Origin: Gemmatimonas aurantiaca T-27
GTDB taxonomy: Bacteria; Gemmatimonadota; Gemmatimonadetes; Gemmatimonadales; Gemmatimonadaceae
Length of the DNA stretch: 64,000 bases
Assembly: GCF_000010305.1 (NCBI RefSeq)
Contig: NC_012489.1
Span: 124,001 to 188,000 of the forward strand
Reading direction: 5' to 3'
Under the pieces are notes generated by a model. The model was not told the DNA's origin, did no database searches, and saw only the letters and a list, made by a program, of their open reading frames with translations. This document shows, piece after piece, positions 61,160 through 64,000 of the stretch (positions within the stretch are counted from its first letter, which is position 1; every line of letters starts with the position of its first letter). The position numbers and the translations under genes are program-made.

Positions 61160-62574
61160 GCCGAGCGGGTGAGGCTGGCGCGGGCCTGCTCGAGCTGGCG
61201 TGCCACCGCATTCGGTCCGGTACCCCCATCGATATCGCGTGCGGCCAACGAGGCTTCGGCGCCCAGGGCGTCGCGCGCATCGTCGCCAAACAGCGCGTGT
61301 GCCTTGCTGAACGCCTCGAGCGGAATGTCGGTCATTTCGATGCCGGCTTCTTCTGCCTGACGCACGAGCGAACCCACCGCACCATGTGCCTCGCGGAATG
61401 TCGCGCCCTTCTTCACGAGATAGTCCGCGAGATCGGTGGCCATCATGGCACTCGACACCGCGTTGCGCATGCGATCCCGATTGAACCGCAATTCGCTGAT
61501 CGCGCCCGCCATGGCCGGCAACACCAGGAACAGCAGGTCGACGGCGTTGAACAGCGCGCGCTTGTCGTCCTGCAAATCCTTGCTGTAACCACTGGGCAGA
61601 CCCTTGATGGTGCCCAGCAGTGAGACCAAGTCGCCCAGCACACGGGCGCCCGAGCCACGGGCAAGCTCGAAGACATCCGGGTTGCGCTTCTGCGGCATCA
61701 TGCTGCTGCCGGTGGAGAAGCCATCCCCGAATTTCACAAAGCCGAACTCACTGGAGCCGTAGATGATGAGATCTTCGGCAATACGTGAGCAGTGCACGGC
61801 GGTCATGGTGCACGCAAACAGTGTTTCGGCCACGAAGTCACGGTCGCCCGTGGCGTCGATGGAGTTGGGCGAGATGGCGGCAAAGCCCAGCGTGTCCTTG
61901 ATCAGCGTGCGCGGAATCGGGAACGCCGAACCGGCGATGGCACCGGAGCCGAGTGGCAAGGTGGCCGTGCCGCGTGCGGCGTTGGCCAGACGGGTGCGAT
62001 CACGATCGAGTGGCCAGAAGTGCGAGAGCAGCCAATGGGTACCGCTCACCGGCTGTGCGCGCTGCAGGTGCGTGTACGCCGGCAGGATGGCGTCGGTGAG
62101 CGTTTCCGCCTGCGTGAGCAGGGCCTGCTGCAGTTCCCGAATGGCGGCATCGAGCTTCTGGCAGGCATCCATGGTCCACAGGCGCGACGCCGTGGCCACC
62201 TGATCATTGCGTGAGCGACCGGTGTGCAGCTTGGACGCCACCGTGCCGGCTTCTTCGTGCAGCAACCGGTCGATCATGGTGTGGATGTCTTCATCCGTCG
62301 CGACGGGCTGTGCGCCATCGGCGATGCGCTGTGCGACACGGTCGAGTCCCTGCTGCAACGCGAGGCTTTCGTCCTGGGTGAGCACGCCGGCGTGACCGAG
62401 TCCGGCGGCCCAGGCCTGCGACAGGCGCACATCGTGCGGCCAGAGACGGAAGTCGGTGCCGATGGAGCGATTGATGGCGTCGAGCAGCGGCGACGGGCCG
62501 CCGGCAAATCGGCCGCCCCACAACTTGTGGGTGCCAGCAGCGGAGCCGGATTCGGATGAAGAGGAGGCAGTCAT
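61156..62574 (-). CDS. argH: Argininosuccinate lyase
   Basis: 472 residues of the fumarase/aspartase superfamily. KLWGGRFAGGPSPLL at the N-terminus, LHTGRSRNDQVATASRLW, THLQRAQPVSGTHWLLSHFW with the catalytic His, and the signature GSSMMPQKRNPDVFE with the catalytic Ser. It releases arginine and fumarate. It lies 11 bp behind argR and is followed by the HAD gene. Confidence 0.96.
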   Translation of the reverse strand: MTASSSSESGSAAGTHKLWGGRFAGGPSPLLDAINRSIGTDFRLWPHDVRLSQAWAAGLGHAGVLTQDESLALQQGLDRVAQRIADGAQPVATDEDIHTMIDRLLHEEAGTVASKLHTGRSRNDQVATASRLWTMDACQKLDAAIRELQQALLTQAETLTDAILPAYTHLQRAQPVSGTHWLLSHFWPLDRDRTRLANAARGTATLPLGSGAIAGSAFPIPRTLIKDTLGFAAISPNSIDATGDRDFVAETLFACTMTAVHCSRIAEDLIIYGSSEFGFVKFGDGFSTGSSMMPQKRNPDVFELARGSGARVLGDLVSLLGTIKGLPSGYSKDLQDDKRALFNAVDLLFLVLPAMAGAISELRFNRDRMRNAVSSAMMATDLADYLVKKGATFREAHGAVGSLVRQAEEAGIEMTDIPLEAFSKAHALFGDDARDALGAEASLAARDIDGGTGPNAVARQLEQARASLTRSA

Positions 62575-62585
62575 GGCGCGGAAAT

Positions 62586-63047
62586 CTAGCGGTCGATGTA
62601 GGTGCGGAGTTTGCGGAGCACACGCTCACGCCCTTCCGTGCTGCGGCAGATGATGAGGACCGTGTCGTCACCAGCGATGGTGCCTGCGACGTCCGGCCAT
62701 TCGAGTTGATCGAGCGCTTCGGCCACTGGCTGCGCGCCGGATTTCATCGTGCGGGCGACGACCAGCACCTGCACCCCCTCCACGGCGACCAGCAATTCCG
62801 GGAGCATGCGCTCCAGTCGGGCGAGCTCGTAGTCACCGTTGGTTTGATCCGAAAATGCATATCGGGCGCGTCCCTGGCCGTCGGGAATGCGGGCCAGACG
62901 CAACTCCCGCAAATCCCGGGAGAGGGTGGACTGCGTGACGTCCCAGCCTCGACCCGCGAGCTGTCGTCGCAGCTCCTCCTGGCTCGCCACGGCATGCGCC
63001 GCGACGATCTCGCGAATGGTCTGCTGGCGCTCGCGTTTGTCTGACAA
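62586..63047 (-). CDS. argR: Arginine repressor ArgR
   Basis: 153 residues if started at the TTG 63047 (GGAG five bases upstream), the usual ArgR length. The N-terminal winged helix is RQQTIREIVAAHAVASQEELRRQLAGRGWDVTQSTLSRDLRELRL. The C-terminal hexamerisation and arginine-binding domain has GTIAGDDTVLIICRSTEG. An ATG at 63113 would add 22 residues and overlap the palindrome. It is the first gene of argR-argH-HAD and is divergent from argC. Confidence 0.92.
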   Translation of the reverse strand: MSDKRERQQTIREIVAAHAVASQEELRRQLAGRGWDVTQSTLSRDLRELRLARIPDGQGRARYAFSDQTNGDYELARLERMLPELLVAVEGVQVLVVARTMKSGAQPVAEALDQLEWPDVAGTIAGDDTVLIICRSTEGRERVLRKLRTYIDR

Positions 63048-63105
63048 CGGGACTCCGGAATGAGGCTGAGGGCGTCCGGGCGATTGACAGCACCCTTCTG
63101 CAAAA

Positions 63106-63126
63106 TTATGCATTAATTGTGCATAA
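63106..63126. promoter_or_regulatory. ARG-box-like palindrome between argR and argC
   Basis: TTATGCA-TTAATTG-TGCATAA, a perfect 7-bp inverted repeat with an AT spacer, ending one base before the argC ATG. The symmetry and AT-rich centre fit an ArgR operator; the divergent argR and argC genes make this plausible. The half-site differs from the E. coli TGAAT form. Confidence 0.6.
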
Positions 63127-63127
63127 C

Positions 63128-64000
63128 ATGCCGGTCCTGATGCAACCGTCTTCCGCTCCATTGAACGTGCCCGACTCGTCTTCGTTGCCAACCTATCGTG
63201 TGGGGGTGTTGGGTGCCTCCGGCTACTCCGGGCGTGAGCTGTGCGCGCTGGTGACCGGTCATCCGCAGCTCTCGCTCGCCTTTGCCACGGCCCACACTCA
63301 GCGCGGCACGACGCTCCGCGTGCGTGCCAGCGGTGCGGTGCATGACATCCCGTTGATCGGCCCGGAAGAGGCGGACCTGGCGGGGGTGGACCTGGTGTTT
63401 GCGGCGCTGCCACACGGCGCGTCGGCCGAGTGGGTGGGCAAGGTGATCGCGGCCGGCGCGCGGGTGGTGGACCTGTCGAGCGACCTGCGGCCCGGGCATG
63501 GGGGCACCACGCATGCGTTGCCGGATGGTGTGCCGGCCGATGCGCCGTACGGACTGCCCGAGCTGTTCCGCGCACCGCTGCATGGCGCGCGCGTGGTGGC
63601 GAACCCGGGGTGTTATGCCACCAGCGTATTGGTCGCGCTGGCGCCGTTGGCCAAGGCGGGATTGATCGCGCCGGGAGCCACCGTGAACATCGCGGCGGCA
63701 AGCGGCATCAGTGGTGCGGGCGCATCGCCCAAGCTCGAGTACCTGTTTGCGGAAGTCACCGAGAACTACCGCGCCTATGGTGTGGGCAACGCCCACCGGC
63801 ACCTGTTCGAGATGCGGGACACGCTGTCGCACCTCGGGGCCGACTGCGATCTGCTGTTCACGCCGCACCTGCTGCCGGTGGACCGCGGTATTCTGTCCAC
63901 GATCACGGTGCCGCTGACCCGTCCGCTCGCCGACCCATTGGAGCCGTTCCGCACAGCGTTCGCCAACGAACCGTTCGTCGAACTGACGACCGGGTTGCCC
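63128..64000 (+). CDS. argC: N-acetyl-gamma-glutamyl-phosphate reductase (partial, C-terminus off the right edge)
   Basis: 291 codons to the edge without a stop. The NADP-binding VGVLGASGYSGRELCALV and the active-site Cys in VVANPGCYATSVLVALAPL are typical of ArgC, as are VNIAAASGISGAGASPK and FTPHLLPVDRGILSTI. It makes N-acetylglutamate semialdehyde, the third step of arginine synthesis. The ATG at 63128 follows the palindrome by one base; an ATG at 63140 or a later start is also possible. Confidence 0.93.
   Translation, partial: MPVLMQPSSAPLNVPDSSSLPTYRVGVLGASGYSGRELCALVTGHPQLSLAFATAHTQRGTTLRVRASGAVHDIPLIGPEEADLAGVDLVFAALPHGASAEWVGKVIAAGARVVDLSSDLRPGHGGTTHALPDGVPADAPYGLPELFRAPLHGARVVANPGCYATSVLVALAPLAKAGLIAPGATVNIAAASGISGAGASPKLEYLFAEVTENYRAYGVGNAHRHLFEMRDTLSHLGADCDLLFTPHLLPVDRGILSTITVPLTRPLADPLEPFRTAFANEPFVELTTGLP

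Noticed and set aside
62586-63701. 371-codon frame running from argR back through argC on the minus strand
   Set aside because: The part upstream of about 63113 is Arg/Pro/Ser-rich and antisense to argC; real ArgR length fits a start at 63047.

Overview
The window is GC-rich bacterial chromosome, packed with genes on both strands. I see no rRNA or tRNA genes and no CRISPR array. The gene content suggests Gemmatimonadota (a Gemmatimonas relative): many Sec/Tat-exported proteins, a TonB receptor with a carboxypeptidase-regulatory domain, a DUF1592/DUF1552 pair, LVIVD and YVTN beta-propellers, small outer-membrane barrels, an E. coli-type ArgG and complete amino-acid operons. This assignment is an inference from content; no marker gene in the window was compared with a database.

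Layout. 1-9.4 kb: a partial amidase (runs off the left edge), an exported PLP aminotransferase with DoxX, a rhodanese and a PrsW-type membrane protease, a TonB receptor broken by an in-frame TAG, and a TPR membrane protein ending in a Cys-rich domain. 9.5-15.7 kb: argG, then a composite region where a GxxExxY (PD-(D/E)XK-type) nuclease gene lies between two copies of a dispersed palindromic repeat, one of which is split by an IS3-family element; then a VOC protein, a secreted protein and panE. 15.9-33 kb: DUF1592-DUF1552-ankyrin module, a divergent creatininase-family protein, a TetR-controlled MBL/oxidoreductase cluster, a beta-propeller and a large TonB receptor. 33-40.3 kb: murB, two M16 peptidase-like genes, an exported Gfo/Idh/MocA protein and an M20 peptidase.

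40.3-48 kb holds a complete, tightly overlapping histidine operon on the minus strand (hisG-hisDC fusion-hisH-hisA-hisB-hisF-hisN-hisIE). It is preceded by a His-rich leader peptide and a rho-independent terminator, which together look like a classical translation-coupled attenuator. 48-56.8 kb: a cupredoxin lipoprotein behind an array of inverted half-sites, a Wzz/BY-kinase-like protein without a P-loop, a free-methionine-sulfoxide reductase, an HD hydrolase, two secreted propellers and ispG. 56.9-64 kb: small envelope proteins, a DUF3332 gene interrupted by TGA, a HAD phosphatase, argH-argR and divergent argC (runs off the right edge) around a palindromic ARG-box-like site.

The most interesting signals are (1) the dispersed hairpin repeat (four copies, arms of each copy matching each other, three copies starting at the stop codon of the preceding gene) together with the nuclease gene between two copies, and (2) the histidine leader/attenuator in front of a hisD-hisC fusion operon.
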